NCBI RefSeq assembly: GCF_002210095.1
Contig: NZ_AQQR01000011.1
Coordinates: forward strand, 80,108 to 144,107
Direction of reading: 5' to 3'
DNA from: Marinibacterium profundimaris
GTDB lineage: Bacteria; Pseudomonadota; Alphaproteobacteria; Rhodobacterales; Rhodobacteraceae
Length of the DNA stretch: 64,000 bases
A program made the translations under genes and the position numbers. Shown in pieces: positions 26,707 through 37,712 of this stretch (positions are counted from its first letter, which is position 1; the number at the start of each line of letters is the position of its first letter). The notes beneath the pieces were generated by a model, which saw only the letters and a list, made by a program, of their open reading frames with translations, did no database searches and was not told where the DNA came from.

Positions 26707-27341
26707 CTGCGGAACAGCACGCGGGTCTCGATCAGCTCCACCAGCGCGTCGATCCCGTGCCCGTGGCGGCAGTCCGTCATCAGGACGGGACGGCCGCCAC
26801 GAACGGCGCAGGCCTCCTCCTCCATGCGTGCCAGGTCGACGCCCACGTGGGGCGCCAGGTCCGTCTTGTTGATCACCAGCGCGTCGGCCTTCAGAACGCC
26901 GGGGCCGCGTTTGCGCGGAATGTCGTCGCCGCCCGACACGTCGATCACGAAGATCCAGAAATCCGTCAGGTCCAGCGAGAAGGTCGAGGCCAGGTTGTCG
27001 CCGCCGCTTTCCAGCAGGATCAGCTCCACCCCCGGAAAGCGCCGTTCCAGCGCATCCGCCGCCTCGATGTTCAGGGTCGGATCCTCGCGGATGATCGTGT
27101 GCGGGCAGGCCCCGGCCTCCACCGCCGAGACGCGCTCGGGGTCGATCAGGCCGGAACGCCGCAGCCGCTCGGCATCCTCGGCGGTGACAAGGTCATTGGT
27201 GATCACCGCCAGATCCACGCCGCGCTCCAGCAGCGCCGGGATCAGCCGTTCGACCAGCGCCGTCTTGCCCGATCCCACTGGCCCGCCGATCCCGAACCTT
27301 GCGGCCGGAGCCGTGGTCGTGAGGCTCTCTCGCATATTCAT
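26703..27341 (-). CDS. ureG: Urease accessory GTPase UreG
   Basis: This 212-residue GTPase has the P-loop [10 protein letters not shown], the nickel-binding CPH motif in [11 protein letters not shown], and the [10 protein letters not shown] nucleotide-specificity motif. It couples GTP hydrolysis to nickel delivery during urease activation. It overlaps ureC and ureD by ATGA on either side. Confidence 0.95.
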   Translation of the reverse strand: MNMRESLTTTAPAARFGIGGPVGSGKTALVERLIPALLERGVDLAVITNDLVTAEDAERLRRSGLIDPERVSAVEAGACPHTIIREDPTLNIEAADALERRFPGVELILLESGGDNLASTFSLDLTDFWIFVIDVSGGDDIPRKRGPGVLKADALVINKTDLAPHVGVDLARMEEEACAVRGGRPVLMTDCRHGHGIDALVELIETRVLFRR

Positions 27342-29044
27342 CGCAACATGTACCTCCGCGACAGGGGCACCCGCGTCGCCGCCGGCGCCGTCAGCAATTG
27401 CCCGTCGGCCCGCACCTCGAAGCTTTCGGGATCGACCTCGACATGCGGCATCGCGGCGTTGCGGATCATGTGGCGCTTGGTCAGGTGACGCACCGGCTTG
27501 ATCTGGATCGCCCGCTTGTCCAGCCGCAGCTTGCTCTTCACGTCCGCCTGCATGGCGATCTCGGAAAAGAAGTTCACACCCAGCTCCTGCGGCGCCTTGC
27601 CAAGCGATCCCCAGAGCGGCCGCTGCACCAGCGGCTCGGATGTCGAGAGCGAGCCGTTGCCGTCGCCCATCTTGGCCCAGGCGACGAAGCCGGACTTGAT
27701 CACCATCACCGGCTTGATGCCAAAGCTTTCGCGCGGCCAGACCACAAGGTCGGCGATCTTGCCCGGTTCGATAGAGCCGATGTGATCCTCGACGCCCACG
27801 GCAATCGCCGGGTTGATCGTCAGCTTGGCGACGTAGCGTTTCACCCGCTCGTTGTCGGCGCGGGCCGTCGTCTCTTCGGGCAGGCGCCCGATCCGGTCCT
27901 TCATGACAGAGGCCAGCTGCCAGCAATTGGCGACATTCTCGGCCAGCCGCCCCATGCCCTGCGTGTCGGTCCCGAAGATCGAAATCGCGCCCATGTCGTG
28001 CAGGAAATCCTCGGCCACCATGGATTGCGCGCGCACCCGGCTGTCGCCAAAGGCCACGTCCTCGGGCGAGTTGTAATCCAGCTGGTGGGCGATCATGGTC
28101 ATCGGCAGACCTTCCTCCAGCGCGTAGGGCGTGAAGGGGTTCGTGGGGTTGGTCGAGGACGGGATCACGTTCTCCCAGCTGACCACCTTCAGCAGGTCGG
28201 GCGCATGGCCGCCGCCGGCGCCTTCAACGTGGTACATGTGGATCGTACGGCCCTCGCAGGCGGCCATCGTGTCCTCGGCAAATCCGAATTCGTTGATGCT
28301 GTCGGTGTGCAGGTGGACGGCGAAGTCATGACGGTCGGCCGCGGTGAGCGATCCGTCGATGACCGAAGGCGCCGCGCCGAAATCCTCGTGGATCTTGACC
28401 GACATGCCCCCCGCCCGCACGGATTCGACCACCGAATCCGGATCCGACGACCCCCGCCCGAACAGCGCGAAGTTCAGCGGCGAATGTTCGGTCCCCTGCA
28501 GGAAGCGCGCGAAGGTCGTCGCGGCCCCGCTGCCGACCTCGAACAGCGCGCCGGGCCCGCCGCCGATCAGCGTCGTGGTGCCGCCCGCCAGCGCATGGTC
28601 CGATTGTTCGGGAGAGCCGATGTGACCGTGGCATTCGATGGCCCCGGCCGTGACGATGAACTTCTGCCCCGGCAACGGCGTGGTGGTGGAGCCGACGATC
28701 AGGTCCGGGTGCACGCCGGGCATGATGTCGGGATTGCCGGCCTTGCCGATACCGACGATCTTGCCGTCCCGGATGCCGATATCGGCCTTCACGATGCCGA
28801 TCACCGCGTCGATGATCGTGGCATTCATGATGACGATGTCCAGCGCCCCGGTGGAGGACCGGGCGTGGGGCGTGATCCCCTCGCCGTCGCGAAAGCTCTT
28901 GCCGGCGCCGATCAGCAGCTCGTCACCCGGGCAGGTCAGATCCTCCTCGATCTCGATCCAGAGGCTGGTGTCGCCAAGGCGCACCATGTCGCCCTTGGTG
29001 GGGCCGTAGGTCTCGGCATAGGCGCGGCGGGTCATGGTTACCAT
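27338..29044 (-). CDS. ureC: Urease alpha (catalytic) subunit, divergent
   Basis: This 568-residue protein has the normal UreC length and all dinickel ligands: His139 and His141 (AIECHGH), the lysine to be carbamylated Lys217 and His219 (VKIHEDFG), His246, His272 and Asp360. The catalytic flap reads Ala319-His320-Gln321 (IAHQL) where classical ureases have Cys-His-His, and Glu137 and Gly140 replace the usual Asp and Ile/Leu of the first metal motif. Klebsiella numbering is matched exactly from residue 217 to 360. ATG 29044 gives family length; ATG 29035 is an alternative. It is probably a urea or urea-like amidohydrolase; the flap changes leave the exact substrate open. Confidence 0.9.
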   Translation of the reverse strand: MVTMTRRAYAETYGPTKGDMVRLGDTSLWIEIEEDLTCPGDELLIGAGKSFRDGEGITPHARSSTGALDIVIMNATIIDAVIGIVKADIGIRDGKIVGIGKAGNPDIMPGVHPDLIVGSTTTPLPGQKFIVTAGAIECHGHIGSPEQSDHALAGGTTTLIGGGPGALFEVGSGAATTFARFLQGTEHSPLNFALFGRGSSDPDSVVESVRAGGMSVKIHEDFGAAPSVIDGSLTAADRHDFAVHLHTDSINEFGFAEDTMAACEGRTIHMYHVEGAGGGHAPDLLKVVSWENVIPSSTNPTNPFTPYALEEGLPMTMIAHQLDYNSPEDVAFGDSRVRAQSMVAEDFLHDMGAISIFGTDTQGMGRLAENVANCWQLASVMKDRIGRLPEETTARADNERVKRYVAKLTINPAIAVGVEDHIGSIEPGKIADLVVWPRESFGIKPVMVIKSGFVAWAKMGDGNGSLSTSEPLVQRPLWGSLGKAPQELGVNFFSEIAMQADVKSKLRLDKRAIQIKPVRHLTKRHMIRNAAMPHVEVDPESFEVRADGQLLTAPAATRVPLSRRYMLR

Positions 29045-29054
29045 CGTGCCGCCC

Positions 29055-29750
29055 TCACGCCCCGAGGTACCCGGCAGCGGCGGCGCGCGCGAGCGCGGCC
29101 TCGCGCGCGCCGTCCTGGTCGAGGGGGCCCTGCACCAGCCCGGCCTCGCCCATGACCTGGCGGTTGCCTCCGAACGCCACAAGGCGCACCGTCCTGGTCA
29201 ATCCCGGTTCGAACCGCGCGCCAAGCCCTGCGGGGCGGTCCAGTTTCATGCCCCAGGCCGCGGCGCGGTCGAAGTGCAGGGCGCGGTTGGCCTCGAAGAA
29301 ATGGCTGTGGCTGCGCACCTGGATGTCCCGGTCGCCGGTGTTGGTCACCTCGACCTCCACCGCGTCGCGGTCGGCGAAAAGCTCGATGATCTCGTCCGGG
29401 GTCACGATCTCGCCGGGGACCAGCTCGGCCTGCGGTTCGCCCTCGGCCGGGCCGATCGGCTCGAACAGCGCCATGGCCTTGGTGCCCTCGGCAAAGGGGC
29501 ATTCGAAGTAGATCATCTTGACCATCTCGGCCACGCCCGGCTCCACATCGGCGGTGGTCAGCAGGCGGCCGGCCATGTCGCGGATATCCTCGTAGTCCAT
29601 GTCGCGGCGGGCGGCGAACATGCATTCGTCGGTCAGGAAGGCGACGGCTTCGGGATAGCTGAGACGGACGCCATGCGCCTTGTTGCGCCGCGCCATCTCG
29701 GCGGCCGTGAAGATGGTGAGCCGGTCCAGTTCGGTGGGGGTCAGGTTCAT
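29055..29750 (-). CDS. ureAB: Urease gamma-beta fusion subunit
   Basis: This 231-residue protein fuses the gamma subunit (residues 1 to about 100, starting MNLTPTELDRLTIF with SYPEAVAFLTD) to the beta subunit (about 108 to 225, PGEIVTPDEIIEL and RSHSHFFEANRALHFDR). Such fusions are known in Helicobacter and actinobacteria, while most proteobacteria have separate ureA and ureB. It lies ten bases upstream of ureC and would form the non-catalytic scaffold of the enzyme. Confidence 0.92.
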   Translation of the reverse strand: MNLTPTELDRLTIFTAAEMARRNKAHGVRLSYPEAVAFLTDECMFAARRDMDYEDIRDMAGRLLTTADVEPGVAEMVKMIYFECPFAEGTKAMALFEPIGPAEGEPQAELVPGEIVTPDEIIELFADRDAVEVEVTNTGDRDIQVRSHSHFFEANRALHFDRAAAWGMKLDRPAGLGARFEPGLTRTVRLVAFGGNRQVMGEAGLVQGPLDQDGAREAALARAAAAGYLGA

Positions 29751-29763
29751 TTTCGGCCTCTCG

Positions 29764-30429
29764 TCAGGTGGCGAACATGCGCTGTTCCCGCAAGGGCGCG
29801 CGGGCGATGGCGATGTCGCAGATGGGGGTGAAGGCGCAGGGCTCGTCCTCCGGCTCGGTGTCCAGCAGCGCCTCCAGCCGGCGGCCCGCGGCGGCCATGA
29901 CGCGCTGTCCGTCCAGGTGGCCCACGGTGCCAAGGCGGACGGCGGCACTGACCAGCCCGGTGATCAGGGTCCAGCCCGACAGCAGCTCGGCCGCGCCACG
30001 GTCCAGCCCGGTGTCTCGCGCCGCGATCGCCTGGGCCGGCGCCAGGTGCCCCGGAGCGGTATCGAGACGCGCCCGATAGGGAGCGGCGAGAGCGCCACCC
30101 AGCCGCGCATGCACCCCGATCAGCGCCCGCCCCGCCCGGCGCGAGCCCGCGCGCATCTCGGCGCCAGGGGTCAGGGCCTCGGTCTCGTGGTCGATCTCCT
30201 CCAGCGCGTCGAGGTCGGCGGCAAAGGCCCGGCGCAGCAGCACCCGGTCCATCGTCGCCCAGCGATGGGCCAGCTGATCCCCGACAAAGGCCTCCAGCGG
30301 GGCACGGCCGCGCGGCAGGTATCCGTCGATCTCCATCCCCTCGACGCCCCATGAAAAGGCGAAGCCTCCGGCCGGGAAATTGCTGTCGCCGTGTTGCAGC
30401 AGCGTCAGGATCGTGCGCAGGTCAGCCAT
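29764..30429 (-). CDS. ureF: Urease accessory protein UreF
   Basis: This 221-residue helical protein has the UreF beginning LLQHGDSNFPAGGFAFSWGVE and the later LSGWTLITGLVSAAVRLG segment. UreF bridges UreD and UreG in the activation complex. It overlaps ureE by eight bases and is followed by ureAB after 13 bases. Confidence 0.88.
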   Translation of the reverse strand: MADLRTILTLLQHGDSNFPAGGFAFSWGVEGMEIDGYLPRGRAPLEAFVGDQLAHRWATMDRVLLRRAFAADLDALEEIDHETEALTPGAEMRAGSRRAGRALIGVHARLGGALAAPYRARLDTAPGHLAPAQAIAARDTGLDRGAAELLSGWTLITGLVSAAVRLGTVGHLDGQRVMAAAGRRLEALLDTEPEDEPCAFTPICDIAIARAPLREQRMFAT

Positions 30430-30898
30430 GGCGCCGCAGCTCTTCCCGCGCGTCGTCGGACAGCTCCTCGACCAGCCCGCTTTCGATCAGCTCGGTGATC
30501 CGCGCCCGGTACGCCCCGCGGTCGCCATCCAGAAGAACCTCCAGCACGGTGCCGTCAAAGCGGACCCGCCAGTGCAGGTTGCCCGCCTGCCAGCCCAGCT
30601 GCAGCGCGGCCGCGCCATCGCGGGCCTTCAGACGCCAGATCTCCTGCGCACCGAACCGCGCCACGATCGCGCGGTCCTCCTCCAGCAGCAGGACAGCCCC
30701 GTCGAACAGCGCCTGGTCGCGGTCGATCGACACCGCGCAATCGGTGCCCCGGTCGGTGGTCAGGCGGAACCGCTTGCGCCCCGCCTCGTGGGCCGGAACA
30801 AAGAGGTATTCGACCCCGTCCCGGTGTTCCAGCCGGTGCAGAGCGGCATGCAGGTCGGGCGCGTCGCTGGCCCCGATGATCCCGTGAATGCGCAGCAT
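30422..30898 (-). CDS. ureE: Urease accessory nickel metallochaperone UreE
   Basis: This 158-residue protein matches UreE: an amino-terminal beta-rich domain beginning LRIHGIIG and a C-terminal domain with LGWQAGNLHWRVRF, where the His corresponds to the nickel-binding His of classical GNRHxP. The C-terminus lacks the histidine-rich tail of some UreE proteins. ATG 30898 has TGAGG upstream; a TTG four codons earlier is possible. Confidence 0.82.
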   Translation of the reverse strand: MLRIHGIIGASDAPDLHAALHRLEHRDGVEYLFVPAHEAGRKRFRLTTDRGTDCAVSIDRDQALFDGAVLLLEEDRAIVARFGAQEIWRLKARDGAAALQLGWQAGNLHWRVRFDGTVLEVLLDGDRGAYRARITELIESGLVEELSDDAREELRRHG

Positions 30899-30906
30899 GC
30901 CGGGCC

Positions 30907-32574
30907 TCAATGGGTGTCGAAGAGCGCCTGGAAAGCGGCCACCGCCTCGGCGGTCGCGGCTCTCTCGGCCTCTGTCGGGTTGGCGGGATCGGCGGCAACG
31001 GGCAGCGAGCCCAGCTTCAGCAGGCAGGCCATCAGCAGCAGCCGCGCCTTTGTCGCCGTCAGGTTCAGCCCGGCGATGGTCAGCCCGTCGACATCGGCGA
31101 AACCCTCCATCGCCGCGCGGCCGGTCTTGACCACCGGCGCCCCGGCATAGATGGCGCGGCGCAGCATGTTCATCCGCAACTCCGAGGTCGCCATGCCATA
31201 GGGCACCAGCCCCTCGATGATGAAGCCGGCGGGCCGGCCCAGCGACATCTTGTGGCGGATGGTAAAGGCCAGCTCGGCCTCCATCGCCTCGTCGTCGCCG
31301 AACTCCTCGGCGCCATAGCCGCCGTCCTTGATGATCGCGACCGAGGGGATGGCCGAGGCCAGCAGCTGGCCGTCCTCCTTCACACTGCAGTCGATCACAC
31401 TGACCTTACCGCTGTCGTCCATCTGCGCCGCCTTCACCGTGTCGGGCAGCTTCTTCAGCGTCAGCTCGGAGTTGGCGCAATACTTGTAGGCCGGCAGATA
31501 GGTGACGTAGGGCACTCCGTGGTGCGTCAGCTGGCCGATGATGCCGCCATGTCCGCCGGTCGCCACATAGCCCCCGGGCCGGGCGTCGACCTTCTGCACC
31601 TCGCGCGCGGCGAACATCTGCTGTTCCTGGATCACCACCGTGCCGCAGCGGTTGCCCCCTGCCCCGTCCTTCCAGATGCCGGACGAGATATAGCGCACGC
31701 TGTCATAGATATTCGCCGGCCCGTCGGCCGAGATCTGGCCCTGCGGCCGCTGCGCGGCATTGCAGGAGATCGGCTTGTCGGTGTCGATCAGCAGGTTGAA
31801 CCAATAGGCGCTTTCCTCGACCTGCGGGCTACCCTGGGTCCAGACCAGCCCGTCATAGGCCGGGTTGTCGGCGATGGCCTGCACGTCGTTGGTGATCTTG
31901 GCCAGCATCGGGCGCGGCGGCGACATGGCCAGGTGATAGGGTTTGTAGGCATAGAAATCCTGCCCCATCGCCTCTGGCGGGATGTCGCCCTCGCCGGTGT
32001 CCGAGCGCTGCGCCCCGGGCAGGCCGTTGCGCCAGCCGCCCGGCGGCGCGGGACGGTAGAAATCCACATCCGCCAGGGCCGAGATCAGGCCCGAGGTGCC
32101 GTCCACACCCACCTGCAGCCGGTCGATCTCGTCGAACGACCGCGAGCCGTCGGGAAAGAAGCCCTGCCGCGCCTTGTCGCCGCCCGGGACGGTGCATTCC
32201 TCCTCCCAGGCAGAGCCGTCCGATTGCAGGGCCATGTAGGGCAGCGGGTAAAGGCCATCCTCGGGCGACAGCTCGATCTCGTAGACCGGGACATCGTCTT
32301 CGGATGTCTTCTCGGTCGAGAACCCGGCGGCCGACATGTAGCCGTCCGGCGGCCCGTAAAGCGCGGCCGCATCACGTTCCAGAGGATGGGCCGAGAACTG
32401 CTCGACATAGACCTTCGCCGGCGCGGCAAGCTTCTGGGCCCGCAGCGCGTCGTATTTCGGCCCCCGCAGGGGCAAGCCCGCCCGCGCCCGCGCCTTGTCC
32501 GATGTCACCAGCGGCGGCGTGTTCTGGATCGTGGCCGTGGGGCCGGCCAAATGGGCAATGCGGACGCGGGTCAT
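30907..32574 (-). CDS. Asparaginase/glutaminase-fold protein with altered active site
   Basis: This 555-residue protein carries the type I/II asparaginase fold with about 200 extra residues. The amino-terminal nucleophile region is LAGPTATIQNT (Thr13 in place of the GGTI threonine). The second active-site region is recognisable (SPQVEESAYWFNL, TDKPI, SADGPANIYDSV), but the catalytic Thr-Asp pair reads Ser249-Pro250. A downstream Lys (AREVQK) and the C-terminal LTATKARLLLMACLLKLG are retained. It sits eight bases after the formamidase and nine before ureE, so it belongs to the urease operon. It may hydrolyse a different amide or act without hydrolysis. Confidence 0.7.
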   Translation of the reverse strand: MTRVRIAHLAGPTATIQNTPPLVTSDKARARAGLPLRGPKYDALRAQKLAAPAKVYVEQFSAHPLERDAAALYGPPDGYMSAAGFSTEKTSEDDVPVYEIELSPEDGLYPLPYMALQSDGSAWEEECTVPGGDKARQGFFPDGSRSFDEIDRLQVGVDGTSGLISALADVDFYRPAPPGGWRNGLPGAQRSDTGEGDIPPEAMGQDFYAYKPYHLAMSPPRPMLAKITNDVQAIADNPAYDGLVWTQGSPQVEESAYWFNLLIDTDKPISCNAAQRPQGQISADGPANIYDSVRYISSGIWKDGAGGNRCGTVVIQEQQMFAAREVQKVDARPGGYVATGGHGGIIGQLTHHGVPYVTYLPAYKYCANSELTLKKLPDTVKAAQMDDSGKVSVIDCSVKEDGQLLASAIPSVAIIKDGGYGAEEFGDDEAMEAELAFTIRHKMSLGRPAGFIIEGLVPYGMATSELRMNMLRRAIYAGAPVVKTGRAAMEGFADVDGLTIAGLNLTATKARLLLMACLLKLGSLPVAADPANPTEAERAATAEAVAAFQALFDTH

Positions 32575-32581
32575 TGGCGAT

Positions 32582-33526
32582 CTATCCTTTGGGGGCGAAA
32601 TGGGTCTTGGGCATCATCATGTGGACGCCCTTGTTCACGTTCACGGTCTGGGTCACATGCAGATCCCCGGCGAGCGAGCAGAGCATGTAGGCCTCGGCAT
32701 GGCTCAGCCCGGCCTTGGCGCCGAGCCAGTCGATCATCTCGCGCAGGGCCATCACACTGCACTGGTCCAGGTCGGGATCCATGCCCATGGTGATGTAGTG
32801 ATCCGGCGTCTCGGCGCGCGGATAGGTGAATCCCGGCTCCTCGATCAGCTCGAAGGTGAAGGTGCCCTCCAGCGCCGTCTCGATCGCGGTGATGCAGACC
32901 TCGCCGTCGCCCTGCGCGCCGTGCCCGTCCCCGCAGGAGAACATCGCCCCCTCGGTATGGACCGGCAGGTAGAGGGTCGTGCCCGTCACCAGTTCCTTGT
33001 TGTCGAGATTGCCGCCGAAGCTTTCCGGCGCGACCGAGGTCAGCTTGCCCCAGCCCGCCGGCGGCGCCAGGCCCATGACCCCGAAGAAGGGCTTCAACGG
33101 CAGCTTCAGTCCCCAGGGCATGGTCGCGGTCATCGTTTCGGCGTCGAGCGGGATGTTGTTGAGGATCACCTCGTCGTAATCGTGGGGCAGCGTGCCCTTC
33201 TTGGGGATGATCAGGTTGAACCCCCAGTCCTGGCGCAGCTTCACCTCCTCGATATGCACGGCCAGCACCATTCCGGGCTTTGCGTCCTCGACGGCCACGG
33301 GGCCGGTCAGGATATGCGGGCCGAAGGGTTTCAGCGCGCCGTGGATCTCGGCCAGCTCGGGCGGAATGTGGAATTTCGAAGGATCGGGCAGCACCTCGGC
33401 CGTGCCGGACACGGTTTCGATGGTCACGCGGTCGCCGGATTTGACGGTCAGCGCCGGCGGCACGTCGGCCGCGAAAAGCCCCCACTGGCAGGTGTCGGGC
33501 GAGGCGGTCAGATGATGGTCTGTCAC
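32582..33526 (-). CDS. fmdA: Acetamidase/formamidase
   Basis: This 314-residue zinc-dependent enzyme of the FmdA/AmdA family would hydrolyse formamide or acetamide to ammonia and the acid. The family motif GDGHGAQGDGEVCITAIE and an amino-terminal THHLT-like start (TDHHLTASPDTCQWG) are present. The start is GTG at 33526. It is seven bases upstream of the asparaginase-like gene and probably the first gene of the urease operon. Confidence 0.88.
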   Translation of the reverse strand: MTDHHLTASPDTCQWGLFAADVPPALTVKSGDRVTIETVSGTAEVLPDPSKFHIPPELAEIHGALKPFGPHILTGPVAVEDAKPGMVLAVHIEEVKLRQDWGFNLIIPKKGTLPHDYDEVILNNIPLDAETMTATMPWGLKLPLKPFFGVMGLAPPAGWGKLTSVAPESFGGNLDNKELVTGTTLYLPVHTEGAMFSCGDGHGAQGDGEVCITAIETALEGTFTFELIEEPGFTYPRAETPDHYITMGMDPDLDQCSVMALREMIDWLGAKAGLSHAEAYMLCSLAGDLHVTQTVNVNKGVHMMMPKTHFAPKG

Positions 33527-33617
33527 GGGAAGTCAGTCCTGTTCGTCGTTGGTCGGATCGTCCGATCCTACATCCGCCCCGCGGGCTCCGCATGGGGAAG
33601 CGCGGACCGGGGGCGGT

Positions 33618-33645
33618 GGCGCCGGGAGGAAACTCCCCCGGCGCC
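33618..33645 (-). terminator. Hairpin after the ABC binding-protein gene
   Basis: GGCGCCGGG (33618-33626) pairs with CCCGGCGCC (33637-33645) around a ten-base loop. It is 27 bases after the stop of the binding-protein gene, before fmdA. Such hairpins often give a binding protein more mRNA than the genes that follow. Confidence 0.55.
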
Positions 33646-33671
33646 CTTCTCAGGGCGCATGTCGCCCGCGA

Positions 33672-35264
33672 TCACTTCTCGATCGTGATCGGGGTGAGAT
33701 CCTGGAACCAGTTCTGCGCCTGGACAAAGCCCTTCACATGCGGCGCCAGGGCGCGCGGGTTCAGGTCATGCACGATGTAAAGCTCCATCGCCTCCTCGAC
33801 CGAGATCTCGTTCATCCGGGTGAAGAGTTCCTTCTGCTTCTCCTCGTCGAAGGTGGCCACGGCCTCGGCGCCCAGCGCGTCGATCTCCTCGTTCGAATGC
33901 ATGCCCCAGTTGCAGCAGTTCGGCACCTGGTACTTGGTCATCCAGCGCTTCATGATGCCCTGCACCGGGTCCAGCGGCGCCATCGAGAAGTTGATCGCGT
34001 TGAATTCGCTGTCCTTGCCGCCGCCGTAGAAGACACCGATCAGCGCGTTCCAGTCCATCGGCACCAGCTCGACCTTGAAGCCGGCGGCCTCCAGCTGTTC
34101 CTTCACCAGCTCGTTCATCGGCAGCGGCTGCATCTGTCCCGAACCGGAGGTCGAGATGCCGACCTTGATCTCGCAGGGCATGCAGCCGGCTTCTTCCAAC
34201 AGCGCCTTCGCCTTTTCGGTATCGTAGTTGTAGACCACCGGGTCGCCATACCAGGGCTGGCTTTCGATCAGCGACTGGTAGGCCGGCGAGGCGACGCCCT
34301 GCAGCATCTCGACGATCTCGTCGCGGTTCACCGCGTGGTTGGCGGCCTGGCGCACCTTGATGTCGTCGAAGGGCGGCATGGATTCGTTCAGCATGTAATC
34401 CCAGTTGTGGGGATAGGGCACGGTGATGATCTGCATCCCCGACCCCTTCAGCCGCGGGATCGTGTCGGGCGACGGCGCCTCGACGAAATCAACCTGCCCC
34501 GACAGCAGCGCGGCGGCGCGGGTCGAAGCCTCGGGCATCGGGATCAGCTCGAGGAAATCGTGCTGAGGAATGCGGTCGGGGTTCCAGTAGTCTTCGTTCT
34601 TGGCCAGCGTGATGCGTTCATGCGGGACCACGCTTTCGAACTTGTAGGGACCGGTGCCGGCGACATCGTCGCGGTATTTCTCGTAGTCGTATCCCAGCTC
34701 TTCTACCTTGCAGGGCGAGATCTGGAAGAAGGTCGACACCTCGTAGGGCAGCATCGAGGCCGGGCCCGGCGTGTGGATGTAGACGGTGTAATCGTCCACC
34801 TTTTCGACGCTTTCGATGTTCACCACGCCCGAGCGCTGCATCCCGGCATGGCGGGCGTTGTACTGCGGCGAGCTGTCGTCCAGCACCCGTGCCACGTTCC
34901 AGATCAGCGCATCGGCGTTCCAGTCGCAGCCATCGTGGAACTTGACACCTTCGCGCAGGGTGAAGGTCCACTTGGTGTTGTCCTCGGGGTCGATCTCCCA
35001 GCCCGTGGCAAGCGCGGGATAGATGTCGGAGGGCTCTTCCGAGCTGGTCAGATCCCACAGCGAGAGCGCGTCGTAGAGCGTGTAGCCCAGGAACCGGTAG
35101 CCCTCGTAGCCCTGATCGGGCGCGCCGGTGTAATCGGGGATGTCGGCGGCGGTCATCGCGACACGCAAGGTGGTCTGGGCGGCGGCCGTTTCCGGCAGGG
35201 CGGCGGCGCCAAGGGACAGGCAGGCGCCCGAAACGATGGCAAGGGCCTCTCGTCTGCGTAACAT
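33672..35264 (-). CDS. Peptide/amide-type ABC transporter substrate-binding protein
   Basis: This 530-residue extracytoplasmic protein belongs to the DppA/OppA family (cluster C). It has an amino-terminal signal peptide (MLRRREALAIVSGACLSLG, cleavage probably after AAA before QTT), the family segment WTFTLREGVKFHDG and later RQAANHAVNRDEIV. ATG 35264 has AAGGAGA upstream. It is the only binding protein of this class in the window and is the probable partner of the dppBCDF-like genes, about 14.6 kb away. Confidence 0.9.
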   Translation of the reverse strand: MLRRREALAIVSGACLSLGAAALPETAAAQTTLRVAMTAADIPDYTGAPDQGYEGYRFLGYTLYDALSLWDLTSSEEPSDIYPALATGWEIDPEDNTKWTFTLREGVKFHDGCDWNADALIWNVARVLDDSSPQYNARHAGMQRSGVVNIESVEKVDDYTVYIHTPGPASMLPYEVSTFFQISPCKVEELGYDYEKYRDDVAGTGPYKFESVVPHERITLAKNEDYWNPDRIPQHDFLELIPMPEASTRAAALLSGQVDFVEAPSPDTIPRLKGSGMQIITVPYPHNWDYMLNESMPPFDDIKVRQAANHAVNRDEIVEMLQGVASPAYQSLIESQPWYGDPVVYNYDTEKAKALLEEAGCMPCEIKVGISTSGSGQMQPLPMNELVKEQLEAAGFKVELVPMDWNALIGVFYGGGKDSEFNAINFSMAPLDPVQGIMKRWMTKYQVPNCCNWGMHSNEEIDALGAEAVATFDEEKQKELFTRMNEISVEEAMELYIVHDLNPRALAPHVKGFVQAQNWFQDLTPITIEK

Positions 35265-35671
35265 TGTGGGTCTCCTTCTTGTCGGCAGCAGCTGCCGGAG
35301 CTTCGGTCCGCCGCGGGCGCGCGGGAGCGCGCGGCCATCGGCCAGCAACAGAATCTAATCTCATATCCAAAAGTTGCCATTTCAAATAAAAACGAACGGC
35401 GGTGCGCCCCCGGCCAGGGTTTGGCGAAACTGTGACTGCAAAATGATCACCGCGGCGTGAGGCCCCTCGCCCAGGCACACCGCGCGCAGCAACCCGGACC
35501 CGTCGGGGGTGTCCTCCGCCCCTGCGCCCCGGACAGGCAGGGCACCGCTTCCTCGGCCCGTTTTTGCCGACCGGAATGATTTTCCTGTCGCTCCGGTGTC
35601 ATGCGGCGGCACTATCAAATCGGCCCGACTGACGTCATACTGAGCCTATCGCCAACCCAGAGGTCCTTTCC
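35265..35671. promoter_or_regulatory. Divergent control region between the binding protein and the nucleotidase
   Basis: No gene is supported. An AT-rich patch at 35352-35395 contains TTCAAATA (35381-35388), identical to one arm of the palindrome at 19311-19328; read toward the binding protein it gives TTGAAA, a reasonable -35 element. The right part is the leader of the nucleotidase gene. Confidence 0.45.
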
Positions 35672-37630
<1,959 letters not shown>

Positions 37631-37662
37631 CGGGGCCTGGCATCACGGCCATCAAGCTGCAG

Positions 37663-37691
37663 GATCACCGCTCCGCTTGTGGGCGGTGATC
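37663..37691. terminator. Hairpin between convergent cpdB and cyclase genes
   Basis: GATCACCGC (37663-37671) pairs perfectly with GCGGTGATC (37683-37691) around an 11-base loop in the 82-base gap between the two stop codons. No T-tract follows. Confidence 0.5.
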
Positions 37692-37712
37692 GCCGCGGCC
37701 CGGTCACATAGC

